A stretch of DNA of 64,000 nucleotides, from contig NW_004624733.1 in NCBI RefSeq assembly GCF_000247695.1, positions 3,621,649 through 3,685,648 of the forward strand, in the 5' to 3' direction. Each line of letters begins with the position of its first letter. Positions within the stretch are counted from its first letter, which is position 1. The position numbers were made by a program, and so were the translations under genes. Of this stretch, positions 1 through 12,362 are shown in pieces. The DNA is from Heterocephalus glaber (taxonomy: Eukaryota; Chordata; Mammalia; Rodentia; Bathyergidae). Under the pieces are notes generated by a model that saw only the letters and a program-made list of their open reading frames with translations, searched no databases and was not told the DNA's origin.

Positions 1-925
1 TGAGAAGTCTGCTGTGATTCTGATGGGCTTTCCTTTGTATGTGATTTGTTTCTTTTCTCTAATTGCTTGAAGAATTTTGTTCTTCTGTTAGGTTTCTGGA
101 ATCTTAACTATGATATGCCTATGTGTAGATTTTTTTTGATCCAGGCTAGTTGGAGTCCTATATGCCTCACTTATCTGTATGTCAAATTCTTTCCCCCTGC
201 TTGGTAAGTTTTCTGCCATCACTTCTGTTAACAGTTCTTTAATGTCATCTGACATCTCTCTTGTTTCTTCATTGATTCCAGTCACTCTGATGTTATTCTT
301 CTTTGCATCATCTAGTAGCTTTTGGATTGATTTCTCATGGTCCCTTACTATTTTAAAGAAAATTTTCTTCTCCTGGTAACTAAATGCCATCTTATGTTGT
401 ATATCTGAAATTCTGTCCTCACATTGGCTCATTCTGCTGCATAAACTTTCAATGGAGTTTTTATTCTCCTGGAAATCTGTTTGTATTTGTTTTATGGATT
501 CCATTTGTTTTTTATGTTGGGATTCCATCATGTTTCCTCAACTCCTCTATATTTTTTATCTGTGTTCTCTCTAGATTTATCAATCATGTCTTGCACTGTG
601 GGCACAATCTCTGTTGTTATCTGAGAAATTATTTCTGATTTCATTTATTCCAGATCCTCTTTTGTTGCCAGTTCAGGGAGTCTAGGTGGTTGGGTATCAG
701 ATTGTTCCATCTTGTTTTCCTTTGGGGTTGCTTTAGGGGATCTGAAAGTCTGGTTTTGAGACTTTTTTTATGTGTCTTCTCATATAAATGTAGGTGGGGA
801 GTGGGAGGAGGAAGGGATGTGTGCTGCTGGTGCCTGTGTGGCTCACCTCCTCTGTGCTGGGGGTGGTGGTATGGTGGCCCAGAAGGTTCACCTGCTCTGT
901 GCTGGGGGTGGCTCTCCATACTTGT
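1..925 (-). mobile_element. LINE-1 ORF1 remnant, cut by window edge
   Basis: The minus strand at 531-91 encodes a recognisable L1 ORF1 protein segment: a Gln/Lys/Glu-rich stretch typical of the coiled coil, then the RNA-binding region with an EAYRTP motif and RHIIVK. ORF1p is the nucleic-acid chaperone of L1 retrotransposition. An in-frame TAA at 88-90 interrupts the frame. The same frame continues past it to position 1 with typical L1 residues (ILQAIREKKQITYKGKP), so the stop is a nonsense change in a dead copy. A second minus-strand frame at 919-641 is probably the N-terminal part, separated from the first by stops or frameshifts. The 5' end lies near 925, and ORF2 would lie to the left of the window. 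Family identification is solid; the exact 5' boundary is not. Confidence 0.85.
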
Positions 926-1083
926 ACATTATGCCTCTAATGTTATGCATATATTTAAAAATATAAGAAATTGAAAAATAGTAAAATTACAGAAAAATTG
1001 AATATCTGTGATATAATAAACACATAACAGGCAAATACTTGTGTTTTAATAATAACAGCCTTTACTTGTTTTTCCTTTTTTAA

Positions 1084-1165
1084 ATTTTTTGGTACTGGGG
1101 ATCAAACTAGTGACCTTGTGCTTGTGAGGCAGGTGGCAGTACCACTGAGCTAAATCCCTGACCAG
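1084..1165 (-). mobile_element. tRNA-derived SINE (ID-related)
   Basis: The minus strand carries the tRNA-like head with A box (TTAGCTCAGTGG) and a decayed B box, ending in GTACCAAAAAA. It belongs to the subfamily reading CTGCCTCACAAGCACAAGG on the SINE strand. Imperfect flanking repeats at 1053-1064 and 1166-1177 (10 of 12 bases) look like a target-site duplication. The SINE sits at the edge of an older L1. Confidence 0.85.
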
Positions 1166-1177
1166 TAAGAGCCTTTT

Positions 1178-1800
1178 TAAATCTGTAAGAAAAGAGTATA
1201 TGCAAATGAAATGATTAGCAAATAATATAGAGAAATAAATAAATAAAATAGCTCAATAAAATAGCAATAAAATAAATATTAGTGATCAGCCACATGCAAA
1301 TTAAAATGAGATAAAATATCGTTTTACACTCACCAGATTGGCAAATATTTTAAAGGTGATGACAATACCAAGAATTGATGAGTACGTGGGGAGACAGAAT
1401 TATCTTACACTGATGACAGAAGTATTTGTTTGTGGTACTGAGAAGATGATAGAGCTATTAATAGCTGCAACCATCTTAGAAAAGTAGCAGTATCAAAGAT
1501 GTACATGTTTCATGGCTAGCAACCCTAGATCTGAATGTATACATTAGAGAAACTTATGTTAAAAATATTTATTTAAGCATCAGCAGCATACCAATAAATA
1601 AATTGTGGAATATTTACTTCATGAGACTCTATGTTGTGTTAAAATAAATGAACTAAATTTATCTATTAATCAGGACATGAGATCTCAAAATAAATTTCAG
1701 TTAAAAAGTGTATAAACATTTATGCAAAGATTTGAGAAGAATGATATGATCTATATTTTATGAATCCATACATGTTAAATATGAACAAAGCAAGAAAGAT
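1178..1800 (+). mobile_element. ancient L1 (L1M-type), ORF2 3' end
   Basis: The stretch from about 1280 follows the well-known end of mammalian L1 ORF2: CATGCAAATTAAAATGAGAT, then CACCAGATTGGCAAA, GACAATACCAAG, TGGGGAGACAG, and later AATAAATTGTGGAATATT. Many indels and stops show great age. It is the same orientation as transcription of the plus strand and is followed by the untranslated tail, which fades near 1800. Confidence 0.8.
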
Positions 1801-4800
1801 TTTGTCTATAATAGTGTATTCATTAAAAAATCTGAAGTAAATATGGCAAAATCTTAAGGGTTTTTTTTGAGGCTTTGATATACTTAATGCCTCTTTAAAG
1901 AATTTACTGTTTTCTATATTTTTAAAAATTATATATATATGAATAAGGCTCTGAGAAATTTGTGAAACCTTCAAAAGCATTCCATTTTATGCTGTGAAAG
2001 CCAAATATTGTGTGAAAGGTACATCATAAACTACTCATACATTTTTATTGGAAAAAGTATGTATGAAAGAACAGTAGAAAGATTTTTTCTTTTTTCTTTG
2101 AATAAGTACATAATTTTAATTATAACCTGAATTTTGCTCCTTATCAACAAAATATCATTAGTTTAGCATCTTTTCATGTTGACAGAAAATTCCAATCTTT
2201 AAATTAAAAAAATATTTTAAATTTACAAACTTCCCTACCCATTTGGTGAATCAAAGGGAACTAATAACCAATATTCATATAACAAATGAATTCTCAGATG
2301 GAAAACTTTAGATAAGTTTATAAATGCAAAAATGGTCTCATTTTAAGGGAAATACACTGTAATTAAGTTTAGTAAAAAGTAGATTGGAAAAAAGTGGCAT
2401 GGCTATCGAGAATGCAAAGCTCAGACTAGGCAAAAGCTGGGTACCCAAATGCAATAACACATCTCTGATTTTATTTAAACAGAGAAGCAATGCATATAGC
2501 AAAAGATTCTATTTTCTAACTTAAGTTCCCCTAAGAGGTGATCAGTGACAATAAATGACAGCCACCAGGGGCATTTCAGAAAAGCTCTTTAAAGGGTATA
2601 AGCATGGCTGAGAAAACTATTTGTGCCCCTTACCCTTTTGTTTCACTTTCCTGGAAAATGGATGTGATGGCTGGAAATCCAGCACCCATTCTGTGATCTT
2701 GAAAGCAAAAGACACATGGTTAAGAATGTAGAGAGAAAGACACAATGACTTTGTAGAACTGACATGTTAGTACTGGAATACATAAGTTCTTATGTTAGAA
2801 AATAAACCACTAAAATTTTAAAAATAATGTAGCCACAACTCTGATAGTCTCATGAAATTACTATTTATTACATGGTCTGAAAAAATTCATACTAGCTTAT
2901 CAAGATATTACCTGGATATGGAAGCATATTTATTTGTAGGAAAGCTGAGAGAGGAAGGTAAGGAATTTGGATTTGGTCTGGCAGTGAAAATGATCTAGAG
3001 GAAAATCAGGTGGTTCTAATAAAATACAAAATTTCTCTGGCAGTGGGTGTGGTGAGAATTAAGAAAGAAGTCCAAAAAGCTGATAAAGGTAGTTGACTCT
3101 ATTGAAGTTAACATTTTAAAAGGAAGAAATTATTATTTTAAAAATCCAATTTAAGAGCATTTTAGGGAACACTGGGGAAAAGAGCCAAAGTTAAGCGTAA
3201 GCTAGAGAAGAGAAATGTCAACGATAAGCATAAAGTTTTGAAACAGTTTAGATAACAGGCAAAGCAATTTTCAGCTGCTGAAATTTGCAATCAAAATTTT
3301 TGAAGGATGTCGATTTTTACTCACATTCAGAGAGGAATAATTTACTTTAGGAATATGATGAGCACATATGACTATGAAAGTACACACTGTGCTATATTGG
3401 TACAGAACAGGGAATATCATACTAATGAAAGAATTGAGGCACCTTGATGATTTCCACAACTAGTTAGCATGAACAGATAATGGAACTCATTTCTAATGAA
3501 CACCTAACATAGAAGTTAAAGGATGTGTTTTCTAGAATCTGTAAGATATATTTTGTTTTGAGAAACAATAACTTTACCATTATTTAGGCTATTTTAATCA
3601 ACCAAATATAGAGGACTAAAAAAATCTGACTCTAGAGTAAAAAAAGGAATATTTTAAGAGGAAAAATGTCTTACTACTCATGCTTTCTGAAACCCATAAT
3701 GATGGGATACTTATAATAGCTCCTCAAAAATGCCCAGTACATTTGTCAAATGATAAAATCAAAGCAAGAAAAAACAATTTCTAAAGTTCAAATTTTGTGA
3801 TTTCTTTCATACAAAAGCTTATAGTGAAGAATGAATCTAATTTTAGAACTAAAATCAAATTATAGGAGAAATTATAGTTACTGATAAGAATGTAAACACT
3901 ACACATCTTTAAAAAGTAAAAATGGTGTGAGAAATATGACAGCAAAAACACACCAAACAAATCAAATCATGAGACTGGTTTGCATTTGGCTAGCAACTCA
4001 TAAAATAACAGGCTGATTTAAACGAACAAAAAACCACCACCAACAAGCTAAGAATGAAAAGTACCACTTAACTCAAATATAAATAAATCTTTACCAGTAT
4101 TTAAAAAAGTGTGGTAGCTTCAATTATGATGTTTGAGGGTTATAATAAACCAGAGTAATTATGATGAGGTTGAAAGTAGCTTACTAATGATAATCACCTT
4201 GTTTTTCCTTGGTAATCATGTTTAACTTTAAAATTCTGTATTGTCTGTGTTTCATTTGCCTTTATTTTATCCCTTTTATTGAAATCTCATTTGTAACATA
4301 TTTAAGAATGGTGCTAAATTTTTCATTGTGAATTGAGACATAAAATTGGAAACCTGCACAAAATAAAGAATAGCTTAAAGAATAATATCAGGTAAACATT
4401 CACAATTACTGCTTAAATCAAGAGGAAAATTTGCCAGCCCCCCTCAGAAGTCCCACAGTATGTCCTGTACCAATCATAGCTTCTTCTTACACCTAAACCA
4501 TAGCTGTTATTAACATAATTATTATTTATAGTTCTATCATGTTTTTTTCCCCTCGTTTTTCTTTTCTGAAAATGGGCAACTGGATCCTGAGACATTGTCC
4601 AACTCACTTTCTAACCTTTCAGCAGAACGAGAGATGGTGCTATGTTCTTTCAACAGGAGGCACTTTGTTTCTGGTGCCGTCTCTTTTGTGCTGTTACAGT
4701 TGTTATAGTTAATATAGACCTACTAATTACTAGACCTGCTAATTAATTGAAAATTGCAAAAAGTATCATTTTCTCATTTATGAGTAGGAACATTTTACTT

Positions 4801-5330
4801 TTACTAAAGAAGTTCTTTCTCTAATCCACAGTTGGTTATCTAAGTGACTTCATACAAGACAAGATAAATACTTATTTTTAGTAACAGCAGTTTTGTAGGA
4901 TACTAAATTATCAACCTCCAAAGGTGACCAATATTTGAAAATATCATTACTATTCATTCATGGATTAAAATTTGATATTACCATTTTAAAAACTGAGTTT
5001 CCCATTATTGGCCATTTGACATTTCTTCACTTTCAGTTCTTTTGACACAACATAGTAGTCTGCATGTGTGTAGGCCAAGATATTTTAGACTCACCTTGCA
5101 CATTTCCTGTCTCAGTTCTATAATAAGTCATTTTCCAAAAATCTTCTTTTTTTTTAATTTGGAAAATCTACTTCAAGAACACAATCTACTTGCTAGCAAT
5201 GCTCACAAAACACAAAATACTGTGTTTTCCATTACTTCTAGGCTTCTTCACTGGATAAACTTAGGATAATTTTGTCAATGTATGTGTATTTATATTTGTA
5301 CCTATATCTTTGCACATCTGCATTTACCAT
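1801..5330. other. long AT-rich stretch without recognised gene or repeat
   Basis: No open frame over 75 codons resembles a known protein. Frames at 1720-1980, 3271-3459 and 4413-4607 (minus) and 5042-5269 (plus) are short and compositionally like noncoding DNA. A segment at about 2630-2740 resembles old LTR-like sequence, but not well enough to name. Otherwise I see nothing definable. Confidence 0.5.
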
Positions 5331-5675
5331 CTGTGTACATTGTCTCAGTTCACGACTGTGGCACTGCACAGACAATGAGCGATAACTCAGAGTCTGTGTA
5401 CAGTTTAACCTCTGAGAGGGCCTGAGGGCCTGCCTTAACTGAAACCCCGCAGTGTGAGAGTCTTAGGAAAAATCAGGCCAGATCTGATGCTTTGTGGCTT
5501 TTTATTGATGGGACCAGGAAGCAAGGATAAAGGACAAAGAAGGACACTCATGCAGGGATTTATGTGGGCGACAGGGGAAGAACAGGGTGGTCTACTACAT
5601 GACTGACCTTAGAGCCAACCTAGGTAATAAATCTGAGTATGGAGAGGACAAGGGCTAGGCCATGCATGCCTTAAG

Positions 5676-5678
<3 letters not shown>
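5331..5678. other. GC-richer unexplained segment
   Basis: This stretch is clearly richer in G and C than its surroundings and contains no useful open frame. It could be the remnant of an LTR, but I find no partner copy in the window and no terminal TG...CA structure that I trust. Confidence 0.35.

Positions 5679-5716
<38 letters not shown>
5679..5716. repeat. (GT)19 microsatellite
   Basis: Nineteen uninterrupted GT units. The tract ends exactly where the T-rich (3' tail) side of a minus-strand B1 begins, so on the SINE strand it is an (AC)n extension of the tail. Confidence 0.98.
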
Positions 5717-5719
<3 letters not shown>

Positions 5720-5873
5720 GTTGTTGTTTGTTTTGATTTTGATTTTTGAGGCAGGGTCTCAGTACGTAGCTCAGGCTGGCCTTGAACTCACTGTGTAGCC
5801 TAGGCTCCCCTCGAACTTGTATCGAATCTCCTGCTTCAGCCTCCCAAGTCCTGACATTTTAGGTGTGCTTCAC
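5717..5873 (-). mobile_element. B1 SINE (7SL-derived)
   Basis: Read on the plus strand it shows the reversed B1 order: T-rich tail, GAGGCAGGGTCTCAGTACGT, AGGCTGGCCTTGAACTCACT, TGTAGCCTAGGCT, then TCAGCCTCCCAAGTCCTGAC. The copy is decayed at its 5' end. The internal duplicated segment typical of rodent B1 is present. Confidence 0.92.
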
Positions 5874-6278
5874 CAAGGCAATATGTTTTGATCCTACTGG
5901 GACTTGTGGTCCTGTAGGCTATCTTCCAGTTTATGACCATGCATTCTGGGAGGTTTTGGACTTGTGGCCCATAAAAGCTCCTTATCTCTGTATGTCCATC
6001 TCATACACCTCTCTCGCAATGCCCCCACAATATGTACCAACTATCATGTCTACATCTACAACTGTGTCTAGGTGATTTAATTTGCCAATAGATACTTTTT
6101 ATTGATAATTCCAAGTTTAGAACTATAGAGTTTTTATTTAAATGCATCTATATTAAATTTGAGTCATCATTTTTTGCATTGTAAATTCACTTTTCAAGAG
6201 CACAAAGGAGGGGAGAATCAGAATATCCCATGACTTCTTTTCTTTCTAGTATTTCTTATTTGTTTTTGTTGTTGTTGG
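5874..6278. other. unique sequence, nothing recognised
   Basis: A 70-codon plus-strand frame at 5863-6075 starts inside the neighbouring B1 and resembles no protein I know. I see no repeat or RNA signal. Confidence 0.4.
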
Positions 6279-7485
6279 GTTTTAAAAATTTTATTAGTAC
6301 ATGTTTTCAGTACATAATGATGGTATTCATGGGGAGTTGGTACATGTATATAAAACATCTTAATTTTTTCATCCATTTTCCCACCCCTCCTTCCACCTTC
6401 CATCCATCTCTGGGTCCTTTTTTAGAAAAAAAATTGTTTCCTTATTTTCTATTATCTGTCTTTGATTTTGCTCTTCATTTATATTTTGGGTTTGTCTTAT
6501 AAGATAAACCATGAATTTGAGCTTATGCGTCTGGTTTATTTTACCTAATATGATTTCAAGATACAACTATTTTTCGACAAATGACTCAAGTTTACCCTTA
6601 TTTATGGCAGAGTAGTATCACATTATGTATAATACCACAATTTCTTTAACCATTCAACTGTTGATGGACATACAGGCTGCTTCCAAGATTTAACTGCTAT
6701 GAATTGTGCTGCAATAAACCTGAATGTAGGGCCAGGGACTTAGCTCAGTGGTTTCATCTCCTGCTGTGCAAGCGCAAGGACCCGAGTTCAATCCCCAGTA
6801 CCAAAAATATAAAAAAAATAAAAAATAAATAAACCTGAGTGTGCCTGTATCACTGTGATATGATGTCTTTAAACGTTTTGAAGAGATACCCAGAAAGGGA
6901 ATAGTTAGGTTAAATAGAATTTCTATTTTTAGTTTTTTGAGGAAACTATAAGCTGATTTCCGTAATGGTTATACTAGTTTATATTCCAACCAACAATGTA
7001 GAAGGATTCATTTTACTCTGCAGGCTTGCCAGGATTTGTTCTTATTTGACTTTTTGATGATAACCATTCTTTATGGAGTAAGAAGGAATCTCATTGCTTT
7101 AATTTGCCTTTCTCTAATGAGCATAGATGTTGAACATTTTTTCCTGTATTAGCCATTTGTAGTTTTTCTTCTGAGAAGTGTCTGTTCATTTTAGTTGCCC
7201 AGTTTTTAATTAGGTCTTTTATTTGTGTGGGGGGATCTAATTTTTTGTGATCATTGTATATTTAGGTATTATTCCTCTTTTAGAGAAGTAGCTGGAAAAT
7301 TTTTTTTTCCCATTCTGTAGGTTGCACTCTGTTGGTTGTTTTCTTTGCTGTGACTAAGCTTTGTAATTTGTATGCTGTTCATCAATTCTTGGTGTTATTT
7401 CTTATGCAATTGGGTTTCTGTTCAGAAAGTCATTGCCTATACTTGTCTTCAAGAGTTTTACCTAGCACTTCTCAACTTCTTTTCC
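6279..7485 (-). mobile_element. LINE-1 3' end (3'UTR plus end of ORF2)
   Basis: On the plus strand the element begins with its 3' end, a T-rich run then TTTTATTAGTACATGTTTTC and a pyrimidine tract (the UTR purine tract on the L1 strand) near 6375-6420. It proceeds backwards into ORF2: ATTCAACTGTTGATGGACAT, TACTAGTTTATATTCCAACC, CCTTTCTCTAATGAGCA, GTGTCTGTTCATTTTAGTTG, TCAAGAGTTTTACCTA. A tRNA-SINE splits it at about 6727. It is 5'-truncated near 7485. The UTR type matches that at 10812-11082. Confidence 0.9.
6727..6827 (+). mobile_element. tRNA-derived SINE inside L1
   Basis: Head GGGCCAGGGACTTAGCTCAG with A box, B box GAGTTCAATCC, then CAGTACCAAAAAT and an A/T-rich tail. The flanks AATAAACCTGAATG (6713-6726) and AATAAACCTGAGTG (6828-6841) are a 14-bp target-site duplication with one mismatch. 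The insertion is therefore younger than the surrounding antisense L1. Confidence 0.95.
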
Positions 7486-7599
7486 CACAATATACAAGGA
7501 AATCACCTCAAGCTAACAATTAAATAACTGTGCCAACAATGTTACTACCTATCACAGTAACTGTGAGGCAGATTCCATTTTCTGATAATTTTATTTGTA

Positions 7600-9650
7600 A
7601 ACACTCAAACCTTTATTAAGATATACTTTCATACCATAAAATCTACCCATTTGGGGTGTCTGATTCAATGGTTTTTAATATATTTACATAGTTCTCTAAT
7701 AATTATCTCAATTTTAGAACATTTATTTCATCCCATGAAGAAAATCTAGCTATCTTTTCCAGTCTCTATTCTTACTGATCTATTATCAGTCTTTATAAGT
7801 TTGCCTTTTATGCTATCATAAACTCTGTGGTCATTGTGTAACTTCTTTTACAGAGCATAATTGATATTTCCCATGTTGTAGCATGTGTCAGTACTTCATT
7901 GTTTTATTGCTACACATTACTGCATCTTGTAGGGTTACTGTATTTTGTATATTCATTAGTTGATGGCAATATGGATTCTTTCTACTTTCTCATGATTATG
8001 AACTATATTGCTATGAACATTTGTGCATAAACTGTTGTGTGGTCATATGTTTTCACTTTCTTTGGGCAGGCATCTATTAGTAGCATTGTTGGGTCATATG
8101 GTGATTATACATTTACTGTCTTGAAAAACAGTCAATAAAGTGTGGCTGTACCATTCTATATTCCCATTAGTGGTATCCAAAAGTTTCTATTTTCCTCCTT
8201 ACCAACACTTGTTATTGTGTATATTTGTGATTATATCCATTGAATGGCTGTGAAATAATTTTTGATTCCTTATAGATTGTGGAGCTCATTGTAGTGTTTA
8301 CTAGCATTCTGGATGACTACCTTTTCATATGCCTATTATTCATCCTAAAATCTTCTTTGGTGAAATTTCTACTTAAATCTTTTGTTCATTTAAAAATTAT
8401 ATTCCTTTCTTATTATTAACTTCTGTTCTTCATGCATTTCAGGTAAGCCCTTTATCAAATATACAATTTGAAAATCATTGCCCTTACTTAATGCACTTCC
8501 ATTTGATTTTGTTGATTGTGTTTTTCCAAAGGCAAAAGTTTAGCATATTTTATAAAATCCAAAATCTTTTTCTTATCATTTATGCTTGTGGTGTTATATC
8601 TGAAAAAATAGTAACCCAATATCCAGTAGTCTTAGGTTTTGTTTAAGAGTTCTACAATTTCATATCATGGATTTAAATATATGATCCAACTTGAGTTCAT
8701 TTTTGGGTATGATATGAGACAATATTCCAAATTCATGCTTAGATATGGCTATATGCAATCATTCCAGTATCATTTCTTTAAAAAATGATTTCCCACACTG
8801 AATTGTATCGCCTTTGTTATAATTTCATTAACAGATATATAATGATTTATTTCTGAATTCTCAATTATATTCATTTATCTATGTATCTATTCTGTATATC
8901 CATACCAGGAGTCTACTGTCTTAATAATTTATATTTTGTAATAAGTTTTTTTTTTTTTGAGACAGAGTTTTGTTGTGTAGTTCAGACTAGCCTTGAATTC
9001 ACTTTGTAGCCCAGGCTGGGCTTGAACTTGGAGCAGTCCTCCTGCCTCAGCCTCCCAAGTGCTGGGATTACAGGCATGTGCCACCACACCCAGCTTGCAG
9101 TAAATTTTTAAGTAAAAAATGTCTTCATACTTTTTCAAGCTTGTTTTGGCTCTTTTTGTCTTCATTTCTATGTGAATTTTAGCCTCAGCCTGTGCCAAAC
9201 AGAAGCTAGAATTTTTTGGGAATTGTGTTAAATCTATAGACCAATTTGGAGAATGCTATCATCTTGCCATATTAAGTATTCTATTCAGGAACATATGGTA
9301 TGATGTTTTTTCACTTATTTAGATTATTATAAACTTTTTATAACAATACTGTCTCTGTAAAATTCTTATGTATTTTGTTCTTTTTGTTGCTGTTCTGAGT
9401 AGAATTGGTTTCTTAAATTCACATTCAGATTGTTCAATGATAGTGTATACAAACCATTTGACTTCTATCCTATTACCTTGCTGAATTTTTATTAGCTATC
9501 ATAATTTTTAGTAAATACTTAATATTTTCCCTATCATGTTATGATGTTTATAAATAAAAAATTTTCCTTTTTCTCTCCCAATCTGGATGCTTTTGTTTCT
9601 TTATCTTGCTAATTGCTTTGTATTTTTAAACAAAACATACTGAGAAAAAG
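7600..9650 (-). mobile_element. ancient L1 (L1M-type), 3'UTR and ORF2 end
   Basis: The plus strand starts with the reversed old-L1 UTR signature (TTTATTAAGATATACTTTC, then ACCATAAAATCTACCCATTT). It runs back through the ORF2 end: GTTGATGGCAATATGGATTC, GTTGGGTCATATGGTGATTA, AAAGTTTCTATTTTCCTCCT, and at 9500-9650 ATGATGTTTATAAA and TTATCTTGCTAATTGC. No long open frame survives. A B1 element is inserted at 8946-9094. About 2 kb of the old element is preserved. Confidence 0.85.
8946..9094 (-). mobile_element. B1 SINE nested in old L1
   Basis: A well-preserved reversed B1: T tail, GAGACAGAGTTTTGTTGTGT, TAGCCCAGGCTGGGCTTGAA, CCTCAGCCTCCCAAGTGCTG, GGATTACAGGCATGTGCCAC. It is near full length (about 149 bp). 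A 89-codon minus-strand frame across it (9198-8929) is a shadow with no coding meaning. Confidence 0.97.
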
Positions 9651-9859
9651 TATATTCAGTTGCATAGATAAGTTTCATCCATCATTTTCTCTCCACATTT
9701 TTGATACTACCAGAAATTTTTGTTTGTTATCCTTTTGATGTTTGCAGTATAACCTGCCAATAATGAAGGGAGAGAACTGACAATTCTGACAAACTTATTC
9801 TGCAAGAGATATGGATATCTCTTTTAACTTTGTAAGCTAGACACAAGTATATTTTTGTT

Positions 9860-9975
9860 GCGGATAAGGAACTGATGATTGAGAGTTAAATAATTAAGAT
9901 CCAGGTGGTGAATTTGAAATTTAGATTGTCTGCTTCAGACTAGAGTCCATGCTCTTTCCAGTATACCATGTGAAT
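9860..9975 (-). mobile_element. MIR SINE fragment
   Basis: The order TTAAATAATTAAGATCCAGG, TGGTGAATTTGAAATTTAGA, TTGTCTGCTTCAGACTAGAG, TCCATGCTCTTTCCAGTATA follows the reversed MIR core. MIRs are ancient mammalian tRNA-derived SINEs. Confidence 0.75.
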
Positions 9976-10581
9976 TTGCTTTTCGTGTTGCTTAGTATAT
10001 ACTCATTAATCTTCTGAATAGAAAATACATTTCTATCTTGAAATTAGGATCAAATAATGTTCTGTGCAATGTAAAAAAAATTCAAAAAAATTTTCCAAGG
10101 TGTTTAATTAATTTTTACTATCTTTTTAATATTTTCCCTTAAAAATTGTTGCTCCAGATTTTAGTACCATGACCTTGTTATGTTACTTGGTTGTTAGAAT
10201 TATTGTTTTTTTCTCCTTATGCTTGAACAGTTTCATAGCTGCTTTGTCCTTCAAATGGAATACTATAGCTATATAAGTATGTGGATGAAGAAATAAAGTC
10301 TATAGGATTGGGGTAACCATTGCTGCAGGCATAAAACCACTGAGAAAAAGATCACTGATTACCTGACATGTTTTCATGGATAGAAAACCCTAGGAAACTA
10401 GAATAAAATGTTCAACAATATAATGCTAAACTTCTAATACTAATAGATTGTTGTATTCTTAGCCTGTAATGAGTGTCTCAAGATTCCATAAATCCATATT
10501 AGGTTACTGGCTTCCAGGAAAATGGTTGCATATGTATTATACTACAAAATTCATATACTTATGCTGGTATCCGAATTGCTC
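9976..10581. other. unique AT-rich sequence
   Basis: No open frame of note, no recognised repeat and no RNA gene signal. Confidence 0.4.
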
Positions 10582-10645
10582 TGTTTTGTGGCACCAGAGG
10601 TTGAACCCGGGCATTTGATGAGATACATATCCAGACCTCCTTTTT
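10582..10645 (-). mobile_element. decayed ID-type SINE fragment
   Basis: GGCACCAGAGGTTGAACCCGGGCAT is the reversed B-box end of an ID element. The remainder toward the A box is largely eroded and continues as CCAGACCTCC followed by a T-run. Confidence 0.5.
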
Positions 10646-10811
10646 TAAAAAACGGCTTTATTCCTAATTTTTAGTTTCATACAGTTTACAAATATATTTT
10701 TACTCTGATAATACAGCTTTAAAGCTAGCAAAGCTGTTGAACTAACCCCAATAAATACAAGTGGGGAGACACTTAACATCTACTACTGTTTCTCTGCATA
10801 AACCATTTTAA

Positions 10812-11082
10812 TTTATTTGTTCAATTTTTATTAATACATGTTTGTAGTACATAATGAACACATTCCCTTTGGGGAATTGATATGTATATACAACACATCT
10901 CAGTTCTTTTTTCATTTCTTCCCCTCCATCTCCCCTCCCTCCATCTCTGGTTGCTTTTTTATTTGCAAAAGATCTATCTCCCTACTTTCTATTATCTGTC
11001 TTTTATTTAGCTCTTCATTTATATTTTTTGTCTCTCTTGTAAGAGAAACTATGCTACATTTAAGATTGTGTGTTTAATTTAT
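10812..11082 (-). mobile_element. LINE-1 3'UTR fragment, type 1
   Basis: This matches the 3' part of the L1 at 6279 over about 250 bp. Shared blocks include ATTAATACATGTTTGTAGTA, the CCCCTCC-rich tract, TTCTATTATCTGTCTTT, GCTCTTCATTTATATTTT, and the AAGAGAAACTATG block. It is severely 5'-truncated, so only untranslated sequence remains; a plus-strand frame of 79 codons here is a shadow. Confidence 0.85.
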
Positions 11083-11325
11083 TTATTTATTTTTATTAAA
11101 TTAAGTTTATTGGTACATTTTAGGTATACAATACAGTTACATTCATCATTGGGATCTTGTACCTTTGCAGGATGTATTTTGGGTCTTATTTTTTTCCCCA
11201 TTCCCCTGCCCTGCCTTCAACCCCTCCACCCTTCATTATTTACAATGACTTTTTTTCCATCTTTTTCTTTCCTCATATTTTTTCTTTTCCCTTCTTTGGT
11301 GATAACTGACATAGGTGAATATTAA
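11083..11325 (-). mobile_element. LINE-1 3'UTR fragment, type 2
   Basis: A different L1 3'UTR type lies directly next to type 1, with TTTATTGGTACATTTTAGGT, CATTCATCATTGGGATCTTG and CCCATTCCCCTGCCCTGCC. The same type recurs at 36079-36345. The 85-codon plus-strand frame across it is a pyrimidine-tract artefact. Confidence 0.8.
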
Positions 11326-12342
11326 AACCAGTTTCCTTAAAACTATTTATAGAAACTTAATTTTAATATTAGTAACATACAAAACATACTGTATTACTAT
11401 TGTTGGGAATGAGGTAACATTAACAATTTTAGGGGAATATTTGTTTCAGCAAAATAAAAAATTACAGTAGCATATTACCAGTTTTAGCTATGCATGTACA
11501 TCTACCTTATGCTATTGTTTCAGTTGTTCTATGAATCTTTTTCAAGTCAATCCACTTCCCTATGAAAAGAAAATGTGAAAAGCATATCTGCAGAATATCT
11601 CTAAATATCTTAGAAAAAGTACCTTAAGTGATATGGCTTATTTTCCAAAGTGAGCTTCTCCTGAGATTGTTTGTTTTACAGTTTGGAACATATATTTCTC
11701 CAGAGAATTATCCTCAAGAAACAATCCCTGTAGGACTCTAATACACACTTTCTGGAATATTTATGAACTTAGATAAAAATTCAGTGCTACCTTTAAAATT
11801 TTAGACAGACAAGCAGATATTCCAGTACCCTCAGATTTGAATTATCTTTAGTTTTGAGTGTCTACCAGTGCTGAAGAGTTGTACTGTTCTGTATACAAGA
11901 TCTGATCAGAACATAAGTAACAGTTTGAGAGTGAGTTTGTCACGCAAAGACTTTTCTGCCTATATAGCAATCAGATATCTTGCACACATCATGCTGACTA
12001 CCACATTTATGAAGCTTTGTCAGATGATACTTCTGGGGCTAGGGAGGAACCTGCTGTAAAGGTTATACACTATTCTTACATTTAACTTTATGTCAAAATT
12101 TGTGATATCTCAAGCATAATTCATAATGTGTTCTATAATTTTCATTGCTATTAATTATCCTCTAAAAGATAAAGCTATGCTATGGTTCTTGTACAGAATA
12201 TTCAGTAGAAAAAACAGAATTATAATTGATGCTTGCAATCTTTATAGTCAAATAGTATTTATTATTTTTCTGGCCCCAAAATGGATTATAGAGCTCTAAA
12301 TAGGTGAAATAGTGCCTTATTTTCATCAAAGCAGGGCAAAGT
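11326..12342. other. unique AT-rich sequence
   Basis: I recognise no repeat, gene or RNA. The 63-codon frame at 11868-12059 resembles nothing known. Confidence 0.4.
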
Positions 12343-12362
12343 GTATATATATATATATATAT
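12343..12362. repeat. (TA)n microsatellite
   Basis: About ten TA units in a row, following GTG. It is not attached to a SINE that I can see. Confidence 0.95.

Noticed and set aside
88..531. 147-codon minus-strand frame as an intact gene
   Set aside because: It is a piece of L1 ORF1 stopped by a nonsense codon, with L1 sequence continuing past the stop.
2562..2573. CTCF-like motif CCACCAGGGGCA
   Set aside because: Only part of the CTCF core matches and the flanking positions do not; a motif this short is expected by chance in 64 kb.
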